A stretch of DNA of 47,538 bases, from the NCBI GenBank assembly GCA_015206945.1, contig JADEXV010000026.1, positions 1 to 47,538 of the forward strand, in the 5' to 3' direction. Positions 32,720 through 42,530 of the stretch are shown here, piece after piece. The notes beneath the pieces are model-generated. The model ran no database searches. It had not been told where the DNA came from and worked only from the letters and a program-made list of their open reading frames with translations. Numbering within the stretch: the stretch's first letter is position 1; each line of letters opens with the position of its first letter. The DNA comes from Nostocales cyanobacterium LEGE 12452. GTDB lineage: Bacteria; Cyanobacteriota; Cyanobacteriia; Cyanobacteriales; Nostocaceae. The position numbers were made by a program, and so were the translations under genes.

Positions 32720-34228
32720 CTATAAGTGAATAGACGATACACTTACGCGTTGAGATGACAAACCTATACTGATAAAACTCTTAGTTAAATACTTTTTAAT
32801 TAGCTGACCAAGAATATTAATTCCATGTTCAATATCCTCTGGTGTTTGACAAAAGTTCAAGCGCATCGCCGGATACCCTTGCCCTAGAAAAAATGCAGCA
32901 CCACTAGCAACAAGGACATTGTGAGATAAGGCTTCAGAGCAAATTGCTTGAATAGGTAAATAGTGTGGCAGATGAGTCCACAAAAACAAACCACCTTTCG
33001 GAATTGTCCAGGTGATAGCTTCGGGAAAGTAGTTTTCCAAAGCTTGCAACATCACATTGCGACTTTGCAAGTTATTAATACGTAAACGATTCAAGTGACG
33101 GCGGTAATGTCCCGATGCTAAAAATTCACTCACAATTGCCTGTGATACTGTAGAAACATGCAAGTCATTGAGTAATTTATGCTTTACCAGAGATTGATGA
33201 TGCTCACCTGTCACCATCATGTAACCAACTCGTAGCCCAGGCATCAAGGTTTTTGAAAATGTACTAATGTAAGTGACCAAATCATGACGATCTAGTGCCT
33301 TGATAGGAGGAGGAACATGTTGAAATCTTAACCCTTCGTAGGCATTATCTTCCAAAATAAAACAATCGTATTGTTGTGCCAATTTTAATAAATCTTGCCG
33401 ATGAGTTTGGGAAGTTGTAATACCTGTTGGATTATGTAAAGTACTGATGGTGTAAATTAATTTTGGTCGGTGACTTTTGAGATACTGCTCCAACAATTCT
33501 AGATTCATTCCCTCAGCCGTCATGGGAATTCCTATAACTTTGGCCTGTAAATTTTCGAGAATTCCCAATGCTCCATGATAGGTTGGTGTTTCTACAATCA
33601 CCCAGTCATCTTTTTGCAGGTAATATTGCATAGCTAAAGATAAAGCTTGCTGTGAGCCAGTAGTAATAATTATGTCTTCAGCAGAAACTTCTAATCCTTG
33701 TTGAACTAACATCTGAGCAATCAGTTGCCGCAGCATAAGTTGTCCTTGAGGAAAGTCTTCTCTAAAAAGGATATCTCCTGCATTAGCCAATGCTCGTTTT
33801 GCAACCCGTTGCAGGTTATCTGAAATGGAACTAGAAGGAAAACCGGAACTGAACTCAATAATGTTTTGCTGCCGTCGAGCCTGAATTGAAGCTGTATATT
33901 GCTCGAAAAATGACCCTCCACCTTGTGAAATTATCACCTCTTGAGACGGAGAAAAGGTTGAACGCAAAGTCAAACTAGATAATACTGTGATTGTGCGGTT
34001 GACAAAATAGCCTGAACCCTGACGAGCATGGATGAGACCATCAGCTTCTAAGAGACTGTAAGCCTCAATTACAGTCAATTTATTAACTTGAATACTCGTA
34101 GACATCACCCGAATAGAGGGAAGTTTTTGTCCATCTGGTATTTTGCCAGATTTAATCAGACGACTGAGATAATTGCGAATCTGTAGATATATCGGGGTTG
34201 GTGAGTGCCGATCTAAAGGAATATTCAC
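32720..34228 (-). CDS. MocR-family regulator (GntR-aminotransferase)
   Basis: 502 aa: N-terminal GntR winged helix (about 1-75, PTPIYLQIRNYLSRLIKSGK, LPSIRVMS, ARQGSGYFV) and an aminotransferase-like fold I domain (about 100-490) with the PLP-binding lysine in STFSKTLMPGLRVGY. MocR regulators sense metabolites via PLP. It is divergent from a small gene and an EamA exporter, with a perfect inverted repeat between them, so it probably regulates that transporter (and itself). Confidence 0.92.
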   Translation of the reverse strand: MNIPLDRHSPTPIYLQIRNYLSRLIKSGKIPDGQKLPSIRVMSTSIQVNKLTVIEAYSLLEADGLIHARQGSGYFVNRTITVLSSLTLRSTFSPSQEVIISQGGGSFFEQYTASIQARRQQNIIEFSSGFPSSSISDNLQRVAKRALANAGDILFREDFPQGQLMLRQLIAQMLVQQGLEVSAEDIIITTGSQQALSLAMQYYLQKDDWVIVETPTYHGALGILENLQAKVIGIPMTAEGMNLELLEQYLKSHRPKLIYTISTLHNPTGITTSQTHRQDLLKLAQQYDCFILEDNAYEGLRFQHVPPPIKALDRHDLVTYISTFSKTLMPGLRVGYMMVTGEHHQSLVKHKLLNDLHVSTVSQAIVSEFLASGHYRRHLNRLRINNLQSRNVMLQALENYFPEAITWTIPKGGLFLWTHLPHYLPIQAICSEALSHNVLVASGAAFFLGQGYPAMRLNFCQTPEDIEHGINILGQLIKKYLTKSFISIGLSSQRVSVSSIHL

Positions 34229-34295
34229 TGTGAAACCCTTCCTTCGGGATGATAGTAGGGATTATAGGCAATATAAGGGATTTTTTTGGATTTGA

Positions 34296-34354
34296 ACTGG
34301 TACAGTTGAGTGCAGTTTGACTAGAACAGTTGTAAATACTGTGACTGTACCAGT
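34296..34354. promoter_or_regulatory. Probable MocR operator
   Basis: ACTGGTACAGT (34296-34306) and ACTGTACCAGT (34344-34354) are exact inverted copies, 37 bp apart, inside the divergent promoter region. A third, partial CACTGGTATT is at 34380. MocR operators often consist of separated half-sites. Confidence 0.65.
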
Positions 34355-34446
34355 CAAAATTGGACAAATCTGTACCTTCTCACTGGTATTTTTCTAAGCG
34401 AATCTAGAAAGTATCTGATGCTCGATTGAGCCAAAAGGACTTTTCT

Positions 34447-34674
34447 ATGAAGATAGTTGATAAATGGTTGCTACTAAAATCAAAACTTCAAGAATTTTGG
34501 CATAGCTTAATTACAGTAATGGCAAGCAGTTCTCAGTTGCAAGTTTGGCAAAATCACCTTGCTAATGGGGATTGTTCTTGGCACGCCTATGATCCGATGA
34601 CAGGACGTTCTGCTTGTTTTGGCTCTGAAGCTGAAATGCGAATGTGGATTGAAACCCAGTATTATACCAAGTAA
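34447..34674 (+). CDS. Small unknown protein upstream of the exporter
   Basis: About 75 aa from the ATG at 34447 (AAAAGGAC ribosome site 6 nt before); MKIVDKWLLLKSKLQEFWHS, then DCSWHAYDPMTGRSACFGSE and MRMWIETQYY. I do not recognise a named family. It ends 6 bp before the EamA exporter gene and is probably co-transcribed with it under the MocR regulator. Confidence 0.7.
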   Translation: MKIVDKWLLLKSKLQEFWHSLITVMASSSQLQVWQNHLANGDCSWHAYDPMTGRSACFGSEAEMRMWIETQYYTK

Positions 34675-34680
34675 GTTAGC

Positions 34681-35568
34681 ATGATCCGAAATGTTAATCC
34701 AGAAACACTGGGACTCGGTTGTGGCTTTTTGGGTGTGCTGGGATTTAGCCTTACCTTACCAGCAACTCGTGCTGCCGTTGCTGACTTCGATCCGACTTTT
34801 GTCGGGCTGGGACGTGCAGTAGTTGCTGGTGTTCTGGCAATGATTGTTTTGTGGGTAACTCGTCAGCCTTTACCACTAAGCAAACACTGGGGGAGCTTAC
34901 TAATTATTACAGCCGGAGTGGTTTTGGGGTTTCCATTACTATCAGCTTGGGCAATGCAGCAATTACCAGCGACAGATGGTGCAGTAATTATAGGGCTTGT
35001 TCCTTTGGTAACTGCCATTGCTGCCACACTCAAAGGTAGAGAGCGTCCTTCCCGAAAGTTTTGGTTCGCTAGTATTTTCGGTAGTACGACCGTTGTTGTA
35101 TTTGCTTTTACCTCTAGCGCGGGACAAATTCAGGGAGCAGATTTACTTTTGTTGGGCGCAGTAGGCGCAGCTGCTATTGGCTATGCAGAAGGAGGACATT
35201 TAGCTCAGATTTTGGGAGGATGGCAAGTTATTTGTTGGGCTTTAGTTATAGCATTTCCGATTTTGCTTATACCTGTAACATACACAGTGTTTCAGCACGG
35301 ATTAGTTGCTTCACCAACTGCTTGGTTGGGTTTTAGTTATGTCAGTATTTTCAGTCAGTTCCTGGCTTTCTTTGCTTGGTATCACGGGATGAGTATCGGT
35401 GGTGTTGCAAGGATCAGTCAGATACAGTTACTACAACCGTTTTTAACGATTATATTTTCTGGGCTATTATTAGGTGAACAAATTACGCCATTGATGCTGC
35501 TAGTTTCTGGTATCGTGATTGCTAGCATCGCGGTGGGAAAACAGGCATTAATTGAACGCAATATTTAA
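34681..35568 (+). CDS. EamA/DMT-family exporter
   Basis: 295-aa inner-membrane protein with about ten hydrophobic segments and two EamA repeats; the second repeat carries the typical YVSIFSQFLAFFAWYHGMSIG and RISQIQLLQPFLTIIFS motifs. Drug/metabolite transporters of this branch (YdcZ/RhtA-like) export amino acids or related compounds. Its control by the divergent MocR gene (PLP-binding) suggests an amino-compound as substrate (inference). Confidence 0.9.
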   Translation: MIRNVNPETLGLGCGFLGVLGFSLTLPATRAAVADFDPTFVGLGRAVVAGVLAMIVLWVTRQPLPLSKHWGSLLIITAGVVLGFPLLSAWAMQQLPATDGAVIIGLVPLVTAIAATLKGRERPSRKFWFASIFGSTTVVVFAFTSSAGQIQGADLLLLGAVGAAAIGYAEGGHLAQILGGWQVICWALVIAFPILLIPVTYTVFQHGLVASPTAWLGFSYVSIFSQFLAFFAWYHGMSIGGVARISQIQLLQPFLTIIFSGLLLGEQITPLMLLVSGIVIASIAVGKQALIERNI

Positions 35569-35580
35569 CTAGGTTATCAA

Positions 35581-35709
35581 AACAGAATTCAGGGGTCAGA
35601 ATACAAGATTTTCTAATTGTCGAGAAACAAGAGGTTTTTCAAGTTGGTGAGGTACACAAGCTAAGTCTGCTACCCAAGCATAAAGTATGTTTTACTCCTG
35701 AATTCTGTT
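35581..35709. repeat. Terminal inverted repeats, MITE-like
   Basis: AACAGAATTCAGG (35581-35593) and CCTGAATTCTGTT (35697-35709) are perfect 13-bp inverted repeats around a 103-bp core with no open frame. The form suits a small non-autonomous insertion element, though no target duplication is certain. Confidence 0.45.
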
Positions 35710-35860
35710 GTATATTGTCATGACGAAAGAGTCTCTGCTTCAATTGGATCTATAGATAGAGAAATATCCTGAGCGAAGCTGGTATATTTAAAACCTTTAA
35801 TAGTAAGATTTTTGAATAGAATTAAGAGATTAACCTGGTATTTTTATAAGCCTTGGCAGT

Positions 35861-36289
35861 ATGAATATGGAATTTTTTAACAGGATTCCTTTGACGCCTT
35901 TAGTATTACTCTTATTGGCTTACATTCTCCTGGGATGGTATCTCGCTGCTAATCATATTATTTGGTTAGTAGGAGCTTTTGTTGTCGCTATGGTTATAGC
36001 TGTAGTACGAAAGAGCTTTTCTTGGTTAGAGCGTTTAGTTGAGTTTGGCTCGAAAACTTTAGTTGTTATCTTGTTTTTAAGTATATCAATTGCTTTAGTA
36101 GCAACTTGGTCGATATTATTAAGGCTCTTTATTATCCCCTTAGCTACTACGCTGTTAGCTGATTTGGAAATGCGCTTTTCTGGCTGCAATAAACTAGATT
36201 CATTTTGGATTATAACTGTCCTAGCTGTATTGGGCTTGATAGTAGGTGAAGTAATAGATATTTTACTTTTTCCCAGTAGCAGATACTAA
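35861..36289 (+). CDS. Small integral membrane protein
   Basis: 142 aa with about four hydrophobic segments (roughly residues 9-25, 28-46, 65-95 and 118-138). Start ATG at 35861. Family not recognised; no soluble domain. Downstream is a long gene-free region, so it is probably a single gene. Confidence 0.6.
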   Translation: MNMEFFNRIPLTPLVLLLLAYILLGWYLAANHIIWLVGAFVVAMVIAVVRKSFSWLERLVEFGSKTLVVILFLSISIALVATWSILLRLFIIPLATTLLADLEMRFSGCNKLDSFWIITVLAVLGLIVGEVIDILLFPSSRY

Positions 36290-36904
36290 AGAATTAGGGA
36301 TAAAAATCCGATATATTATTTATTAATAAACAGCGCACAGATGTGCATCCATATTTAATCGAAATTATGGAGCGATCGCTGTCTGTACTACAGCAGGGTT
36401 AAATCAAGCAAGCATCGATTATAAATTAATAAAACGTTTCTGCTATAAAAATTATGCATAGCGTTAATAGCTTTTTTATCAAAAAATGCACGATTGTGTC
36501 TCATTAGTCAATCATTCTTTAGATTAGTATAAATCTCACTATGGGAAGACGTTTTACCAATTAAAATTTCCTATCTTACTTAGGAATAATGTTGTCTAGC
36601 AAGAAAAGTTAGAGCGATACTTACGGCGGCAAGCTACGCACAGAGATTAATCTTAATGTGGATTGATTGAGATTACGGTTTGAAGATATATCACTGGTGA
36701 CTGTCACTTTCTCGTCATATTTATTGTTAATCATAAAAGTATAGGTACTTTCTCAAAAGTTAAATTTTGGGCTGGTATCTCCAATTTCAAAGGTTTTATT
36801 GAATCATGAGTTCCCAAATCTGGAGTACATAGATGATTCCTCTGTTGAACAAAGACTATAAAACAAAGCCAAAAGTCCCAACTCAACACTAATAAGGAAG
36901 TAAT
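36290..36904. other. Gene-free interval, AT-rich
   Basis: 615 bases with no convincing frame, no tRNA and no strong terminator. It must hold the permease promoter. I see nothing else distinctive. Confidence 0.5.
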
Positions 36905-38263
36905 GTGAGTAGACGTAAAAACTACAATTTGCTCGATCAAACAACATCAACTGAAGTAGCAACACCCAAACCATCCCTGACATTACCAGACGCAGTGGCT
37001 CTAATTGTCGGTATTGTCATCGGAGCGGGGATTTTTGAAACCCCGGCTTTAGTGGCCAGTCAAGCAGGTAGCGATTTTGCTGTACTGCTTTTTTGGCTAA
37101 TGGGTGGTGTAGTATCTCTGGTAGGAGCGTTATGCTATGCAGAGTTGGCCACTGTCTATCCCGACGTTGGTGGTGTCTACTATTATTTGAAACGTGCATT
37201 TGGGCAAAGAGTCGCCTTTTTATTTGCTTGGGCGCGGATGACAGTGATTCAAACTGGTTCCATTGCTCTTTTGGCATTTGTTTTTGGCGATTATGTTTCT
37301 CAGATATGGCGGCTAGGAACGTTTTCGTCTTCTATATATGCAGCCATAGCGATCGCACTTTTAACTGCTTTGAACATCGTTGGTTTGCAACAGGGTAAGT
37401 GGACACAAAACTTGCTGAGTGCTGCGAAAGTTCTAGGTTTGTTGCTGGTAGTATTTATTGGGCTTACCGCCATTCCTAATTCTGCGACTCCTGTAGAATC
37501 TGCATCATCGGGAACCTGGGGACTGGCAATGGTGTTTGTGTTGCTATCTTACGGTGGTTGGAATGAGGCGGCTTACATCTCCGCAGAAATTCAAGATGGA
37601 CGACGTAATATTGTGCGATCGCTAATGTGGAGTATTGGTATCATTACAACCATTTATCTGCTAATCAATCTGGCTTACCTACGGGGACTGGGATTAGCAA
37701 ACATGGCACAGTCGGAAGCAGTAGCCGCAGATTTAATGCGCTCTCTTTGGGGCCAACCGGGAGCCTTATTTATCAGTGTGCTGATTGCGATCGCTACTTT
37801 AGGAGCAACCAACGCCACAATCTTTACCGGAGCGCGTACCAACTACGCACTGGGACAGGATTTTTCACTATTTGGTTTTATGGGACATTGGAAACAGCGT
37901 CCAAGTAGTCCTACTTATGCCTTATTCTTGCAAGCAGCGATCGCCTTAGCACTGGTTCTTTTAGGCACGCTCACCCGCAAAGGCTTTCAAACAATGGTGG
38001 ATTACACTGCCCCAATATTTTGGTTTTTCTTCCTGCTTTCCGGCATATCACTGCTGGTATTGCGCATCCGCGAACCCCACATAGTTCGCCCTTTCCGTGT
38101 GCCATTTTATCCTTTAACACCATTACTCTTTTGCGCAGTCTGCGCTTACTTGTTGTACTCTAGCTTGGTTTATACAGGTGTAGGAGCGATCGCAGGTGTT
38201 TTAGTGGTGGCAGCAGGTATTCCCCTGTTGTTCTGGAATAACTACCGTCAAGGTAGGACGTGA
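36905..38263 (+). CDS. APC-family amino acid permease
   Basis: 452-aa inner-membrane transporter of the amino acid-polyamine-organocation superfamily: GIVIGAGIFETPALVASQAG at the first helix (the APC signature GxG(I/V)F), PDVGGVYYYLKRAFG, and GGWNEAAYISAEI. Eleven to twelve hydrophobic segments. Start GTG at 36905 has AAGGAAG 7 nt upstream. Substrate not predictable beyond amino acid or amine. Confidence 0.93.
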   Translation: MSRRKNYNLLDQTTSTEVATPKPSLTLPDAVALIVGIVIGAGIFETPALVASQAGSDFAVLLFWLMGGVVSLVGALCYAELATVYPDVGGVYYYLKRAFGQRVAFLFAWARMTVIQTGSIALLAFVFGDYVSQIWRLGTFSSSIYAAIAIALLTALNIVGLQQGKWTQNLLSAAKVLGLLLVVFIGLTAIPNSATPVESASSGTWGLAMVFVLLSYGGWNEAAYISAEIQDGRRNIVRSLMWSIGIITTIYLLINLAYLRGLGLANMAQSEAVAADLMRSLWGQPGALFISVLIAIATLGATNATIFTGARTNYALGQDFSLFGFMGHWKQRPSSPTYALFLQAAIALALVLLGTLTRKGFQTMVDYTAPIFWFFFLLSGISLLVLRIREPHIVRPFRVPFYPLTPLLFCAVCAYLLYSSLVYTGVGAIAGVLVVAAGIPLLFWNNYRQGRT

Positions 38264-38267
38264 GATG

Positions 38268-38395
38268 AGTGAGCAGGGGAGCAGCACTTCGGCTACGCTC
38301 AGTGACCGAGGGGCAGGGGAGCAGAGGAGAAATACCAGTAAGTCTTTCCCCTCTGCCTCTTGTGCCCAATGCCCCCATACCCAATACCCAATAAC
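38268..38395. repeat. Short pyrimidine/purine repeats
   Basis: Interspersed gagcaggggagcag, gccgaggggcaggggagcag-like strings and 'cccaatacccaataac' after the permease gene. Same repeat family as at 23913-23930, 1-45 and within the CHAT gene. Confidence 0.7.
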
Positions 38396-38416
38396 TATTG
38401 ACAAAGGAGAAAATTC

Positions 38417-39070
38417 ATGAACTTCAAAAAAATTCTGTTTTTACTGGTTACAGGCGTTAGTATTACCAGTTTAGGAATTGCTGGGTGTACGCCGCAACAA
38501 CAAGATTTGGAAGCCGGAACACAACAACCTTCTACTTTAACAGGTCAGACCGAAACCGAAACACCATCGGCGACAACTCAAGTCCAAGAACGTCCTGGAG
38601 ATGTTCCCTATGTACCGACACCACAGCCAGTGGTAGATGCAATGTTACAAGTGGCAAAAGTGGGTAAAAATGATGTGCTTTACGACCTTGGTAGTGGTGA
38701 TGGCAGAATTGTTAATACTGCGGCACAAAAGTTTGGTACGCGCGGTATCGGTATAGATATTGACCCCGATCGCATCAAAGAAGCTAATGAGAATGCTAAA
38801 AAGGCAGGAGTAACCGATCGCGTCAAGTTTGTCCAACAAGATTTGTTCAACACTGATTTTAGCGAAGCAACAGTAGTTACACTTTATTTACTGCCAGAGA
38901 TCAACGCCAAACTCCGTCCCAAGCTCTTGAAAGAACTTAAACCTGGGACTCGCATTGTTTCCCACGCCTTCGATATGGGCGATTGGAAACCACAGCAGAC
39001 TCTCAATGTAGAGGGCAAAACTGTTTACTATTGGGTAGTCCCGGAACAATTGCCAGCGAATTTGCGATAG
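38417..39070 (+). CDS. Lipoprotein-like SAM methyltransferase
   Basis: 217 aa. N-terminal signal with lipobox SLGIAGC (Cys24) suggests a lipoprotein on the periplasmic side. Residues 25-65 are a Gln/Thr/Glu-rich linker. From about 66 there is a class I methyltransferase fold: motif I VLYDLGSGDGRI at 87-98, then GIGIDIDPDRI and TVVTLYLLPEIN. A SAM enzyme outside the cytoplasm is unusual because SAM is not expected there. No substrate known. Confidence 0.8.
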   Translation: MNFKKILFLLVTGVSITSLGIAGCTPQQQDLEAGTQQPSTLTGQTETETPSATTQVQERPGDVPYVPTPQPVVDAMLQVAKVGKNDVLYDLGSGDGRIVNTAAQKFGTRGIGIDIDPDRIKEANENAKKAGVTDRVKFVQQDLFNTDFSEATVVTLYLLPEINAKLRPKLLKELKPGTRIVSHAFDMGDWKPQQTLNVEGKTVYYWVVPEQLPANLR

Positions 39071-39083
39071 GGACTAACTAATT

Positions 39084-39136
39084 CGTAATGACGCTCGCAG
39101 ACTCGCTAACGCTGCGCTAACGTAATTCGTAATTAA
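39084..39136. repeat. Dispersed repeat copy (inverted orientation)
   Basis: taattcgtaatgacgctcgc and agactcgctaacgctgcgct-type string ending acgtaattcgtaatt; inverted relative of 1469-1509 and 30268-30313. Confidence 0.65.
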
Positions 39137-39143
39137 GAGGCAT

Positions 39144-39177
39144 CAGATTCAAGTTGAGTTTTCATCTCTTGAATCTG
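39144..39177. terminator. Inverted repeat after the methyltransferase
   Basis: CAGATTCAAG (39144-39153) / CTTGAATCTG (39168-39177), a perfect 10-bp stem with a 14-base loop, followed after a few bases by ATTTTT. Likely transcript end. Confidence 0.5.
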
Positions 39178-39333
39178 TAGCCTGATTTTTGAGAATTGAT
39201 TTTAGAAATTCACATTTTTTAAATTTTAATTACCTCCTTTAGGGGTTGACAGCACTAATTTTAGATATTTTAAACAATAATCTAAAATCCAAAATTGTTT
39301 GACTGAGTTCAAATTTAAGCAAGGTTAGGAAAT

Positions 39334-40143
39334 ATGATAGGCTTAAAAGGAAAGAATGCTTTAATTACAGGTGCAACTTCAGGTATCGGTCAGGCGATCG
39401 CTATCAGACTCGCTCAAGAAGGGTGCAACATCGCCATCAATTACCGCAAAGATCCCGAAGCTGCGGCAGACACGGAAGAGATGGCATTGCAAAAATCCTG
39501 CGGAAATATCGAAAATTGTGGTGTGAAGTCGCTACCGGTTCAGGGAGATGTCTCCCAAGAATCAGACATTGTTGAGATGGTCAACACCGTAGTAAAGGAA
39601 TTTGGCAGTTTAGATATTCTAGTTAACAATGCTGGCATTCAAACAGAAAGTCCATCCCACGAAGTTACCACAGCAGACTTTGACCGGGTAATTGCAGTCA
39701 ATCTCCGGGGTGCTTATCTCTGCGCCCGTGAAACTATTAAACACCTCCTGTCTGTTAATCGTCCGGGGGTGATTATTAATATTTCTAGCGTTCACGAAAT
39801 TATTCCGCGACCCATGTATATCAGTTATTCCATTAGCAAAGGCGGTATGGAAAACCTAACTAAAACTTTAGCATTGGAATATGCCAAGCAAGGTATTCGT
39901 GTCAACGCCATTGCCCCCGGAGCAACAGTCACGCCAATAAATCAAGCCTGGATAGATGATCCTGAAAAAAAGGCGATCGTGGAAAGTCACATCCCAATGG
40001 GGCGTGCTGGCTCCTCAGAGGAGATGGCAGCCGCAGTAGCTTTTTTAGCTTCGGATGAAGCCGCCTACATCACTGGACAAACGCTATTTGTAGATGGTGG
40101 ATTGACTCTATATGCTGACTTCCGGGAATCTTGGTCAGCTTGA
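39334..40143 (+). CDS. SDR-family oxidoreductase
   Basis: 269-aa classical short-chain dehydrogenase: TGATSGIG at 12-19, NNAG at 98-101, S151/S152, Y165 and K169 of the YxxxK motif (YSISKG). The sequence resembles glucose 1-dehydrogenase-like members. Probably NAD(P)-linked. It lies 65 bp before the invertase gene on the same strand; a link to sugar metabolism is plausible but not proven. Confidence 0.92.
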   Translation: MIGLKGKNALITGATSGIGQAIAIRLAQEGCNIAINYRKDPEAAADTEEMALQKSCGNIENCGVKSLPVQGDVSQESDIVEMVNTVVKEFGSLDILVNNAGIQTESPSHEVTTADFDRVIAVNLRGAYLCARETIKHLLSVNRPGVIINISSVHEIIPRPMYISYSISKGGMENLTKTLALEYAKQGIRVNAIAPGATVTPINQAWIDDPEKKAIVESHIPMGRAGSSEEMAAAVAFLASDEAAYITGQTLFVDGGLTLYADFRESWSA

Positions 40144-40208
40144 GGTTAGGCTGGCGGCGTACTTTCCACAATTAAGCCGATACATACCATTAGTGGAATT
40201 AAACGCCC

Positions 40209-41612
40209 ATGACTAGCGCGATCGATAAGAACAGTCAGATGGAAGCAGAAGCCTGGGAATTATTGGAAGATTCCGTAATTTATTACCAGGGAAAACCCAT
40301 TGGTACTGTAGCCGCCAAAGATGCGGAGGCAGATGCACTTAATTATGATCAGTGCTTCCTCCGCGATTTTGTCCCTTCTGCCTTAGTGTTTCTCATGCAC
40401 GGCAAAGCAGAGATTGTCCGTAACTTCTTAGTAGAAACACTGAAATTACAAAGTCATGAAAAGCAGATAGACTGTTTTGAACCGGGAGCGGGATTAATGC
40501 CTGCCAGTTTCAAAGTACACTCTAAGGGGAATGAGGAATTTTTGGTCGCTGATTTTGGTGAATTAGCGATCGCTCGTGTTCCCCCGATTGATTCTTGTAT
40601 GTGGTGGATTCTCTTGCTACGAGCTTATGAAAAAGCTACAGGCGATTTGTCATTAGCGCGTCAGCCAGATTTTCAAGCCGGAATCAAACTAATTTTGGAT
40701 CTTTGCTTAGTACATCGGTTTTCCATGTACCCAACAATGTTAGTTCCCGATGGCGCGTTTATGATTGACCGTCGCATGGGAGTTTACGAACATCCTTTAG
40801 AAATTCAGGTGTTATTCTACGCGTCTTTGAGGGCTGCTGGTGAATTGCTTTTACCAGATGGAGATGGCGATGCTTACCTCGGCAAAGTCAATAGGCGATT
40901 GGGATCTTTGAAATATCATATCCGCAACTATTACTGGCTAGACCTAAAGCGATTGGGGGAAATTTATCGTTACAAGGATAACGAATTTGGTAAAGAAATT
41001 GTTAATAAATTCAACATCAACTCAGAATCAATCCCCACTTGGTTGACCGAGTGGCTGCCAGAAACTGGAGGATATTTAGCGGGAAATCTGGGGCCGGGAC
41101 GGATAGATTTTCGCTTTTTTGCGCTGGGAAATCTGATGGCAATTTTAACTTCCTTAGCAAGCGAAAAAGAATCTCAAAGCATTATGAATTTATTCGCCCA
41201 ACGTTGGCAAGACTTGATCGGCTATATGCCTGTTAAAATTTGCTTTCCTGCTTTAGAAGGTTTAGAGTGGAGGATTGTTACAGGATGTGACTCTAAAAAC
41301 AGGGCTTGGTCTTATCACAACGGCGGTAACTGGCCGGTTTTACTATGGTTATTTACTGGTGCGGCACTGAAAGCCGGTCGAACAGAACTTGCTCAAGCCG
41401 CGATCGCTATTGCCGAAAGGCGTTTATTTAAAGATAAATTCCCGGAATACTACGATGGCAACAATGGTCGTTTAATTGGCAAAGAAGCCCGAATTTATCA
41501 AACTTGGACCATTGCTGGATTGCTAGCTGCTAAAAGGCTTGTGGAAAATCCAGAGTACTTAGAATTAATCAGTTTTGCAGAGGGTCTCGAAGTCCCAGGC
41601 TGTAGCCTGTAG
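40209..41612 (+). CDS. GH100 neutral/alkaline invertase
   Basis: 467-aa cytosolic sucrose-hydrolysing enzyme of glycoside hydrolase family 100. Motifs [34 protein letters not shown] and [20 protein letters not shown] match the family; lengths of cyanobacterial members are about 460-480. It would split sucrose to glucose and fructose, consistent with the sucrose economy of heterocystous cyanobacteria. It follows the SDR gene by 65 bp. Confidence 0.93.
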   Translation: MTSAIDKNSQMEAEAWELLEDSVIYYQGKPIGTVAAKDAEADALNYDQCFLRDFVPSALVFLMHGKAEIVRNFLVETLKLQSHEKQIDCFEPGAGLMPASFKVHSKGNEEFLVADFGELAIARVPPIDSCMWWILLLRAYEKATGDLSLARQPDFQAGIKLILDLCLVHRFSMYPTMLVPDGAFMIDRRMGVYEHPLEIQVLFYASLRAAGELLLPDGDGDAYLGKVNRRLGSLKYHIRNYYWLDLKRLGEIYRYKDNEFGKEIVNKFNINSESIPTWLTEWLPETGGYLAGNLGPGRIDFRFFALGNLMAILTSLASEKESQSIMNLFAQRWQDLIGYMPVKICFPALEGLEWRIVTGCDSKNRAWSYHNGGNWPVLLWLFTGAALKAGRTELAQAAIAIAERRLFKDKFPEYYDGNNGRLIGKEARIYQTWTIAGLLAAKRLVENPEYLELISFAEGLEVPGCSL

Positions 41613-42125
41613 GTAGATTGTAGAGACGGCGATTCATCGCGTCTCTTCCCTGAACCGAACAGTATTGAGTAGTGAATACCTCGCAAAGTTTTACCCCAAA
41701 GATGATTAGTGGTGTAATATACAGGGTGTTTCTGCTAACTAGTACAGAGGTCCGTAAATCCAGCTACCGTCTTAATTCAGCAGACAATAGGCAGACAAGT
41801 TGTTTTGAGCAACTGGTTAAAGGTAGGCAAATTTCCGGCTGTACTAGCTATACTGACATAACATTGCAAGCAGGCAAACTTTTGGTAAGTATATTTTAGT
41901 AAATAGTGTATTTGTACTACAAAAATCTTGATTGATAAAGTTACAGCGATCGCACAGCCTACTTCTCTATAAGGGTTTACACCAACGAGTTACCCTGTCT
42001 CTGAATACCCTTCTCAAATAGCCGATAACTGATACACTATATTGTAAGAGGTATCTGAAGTGTCATACTTAGTAATATCATCAGATCGTCTTTGCATAAT
42101 TAACACGTTTTAACGTGTATTAACC
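41613..42125. other. Intergenic region with hairpin and operator-like palindrome
   Basis: After the invertase stop, AGAGAC (41622-41627) / GTCTCT (41641-41646) with inner GCGAT/ATCGC pairs form a hairpin likely to end transcription. Next to the downstream start, ACACG (42103-42107) / CGTGT (42114-42118) is a palindrome over the probable ribosome-binding area. The rest has no gene that I can support. Confidence 0.5.
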
Positions 42126-42428
42126 ATGAAAAATACTTCAGATTTAATTCTAGAATTTGAAAAACTATTCAGACAAAAATTGCAACTAAATAATTGTAAA
42201 CTTAGAAAGAAAAGACAAGAGAATAATTATGAAATTATTACTCCAGCTAAAGATATTTTTTTGATGTATTGGTCTGAATTCCCAGAAGTTAACTTAATAT
42301 ATCAGGCTGTAGGGGTACGCACTCAGCAGACTAGTGTTTATGAACGAGCTATCCGCTCCCACATTAGTTCTAGTTTGAGTAGTATTCAGGAGAACCCTCA
42401 CTCTGAATCACCATTATTGGTGCAATAG
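42126..42428 (+). CDS. Unknown 100-aa protein
   Basis: Start ATG 42126; a charged helical N-terminal half (LEFEKLFRQKLQLNNCKLRK) followed by a mixed C-terminal part with YWSEFPEVNLIYQAVGVRTQ. No known family. A palindrome lies 8-23 bp upstream of the start codon. A hairpin (42464-42496) follows, so it is probably transcribed alone. Confidence 0.6.
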   Translation: MKNTSDLILEFEKLFRQKLQLNNCKLRKKRQENNYEIITPAKDIFLMYWSEFPEVNLIYQAVGVRTQQTSVYERAIRSHISSSLSSIQENPHSESPLLVQ

Positions 42429-42463
42429 CTGAAACTCAGATAACACAGACAATATTTACTAAG

Positions 42464-42496
42464 CTCTCGCCAGTTTTGTTATATAACTGACGAGAG
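42464..42496. terminator. Inverted repeat between two unknown genes
   Basis: CTCTCGCCAGTT / AACTGACGAGAG, 12-bp arms with one mismatch around a 9-base loop. No long T run follows, so a terminator role is only likely. Confidence 0.45.
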
Positions 42497-42530
42497 TTGA
42501 TCGCCAAAAATGTGTTGATCAGAGATAAAA

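Noticed and set aside
41672-41899. 75-codon plus frame after the invertase
   Set aside because: GTG start, no ribosome site and Ser/Thr-rich random composition.
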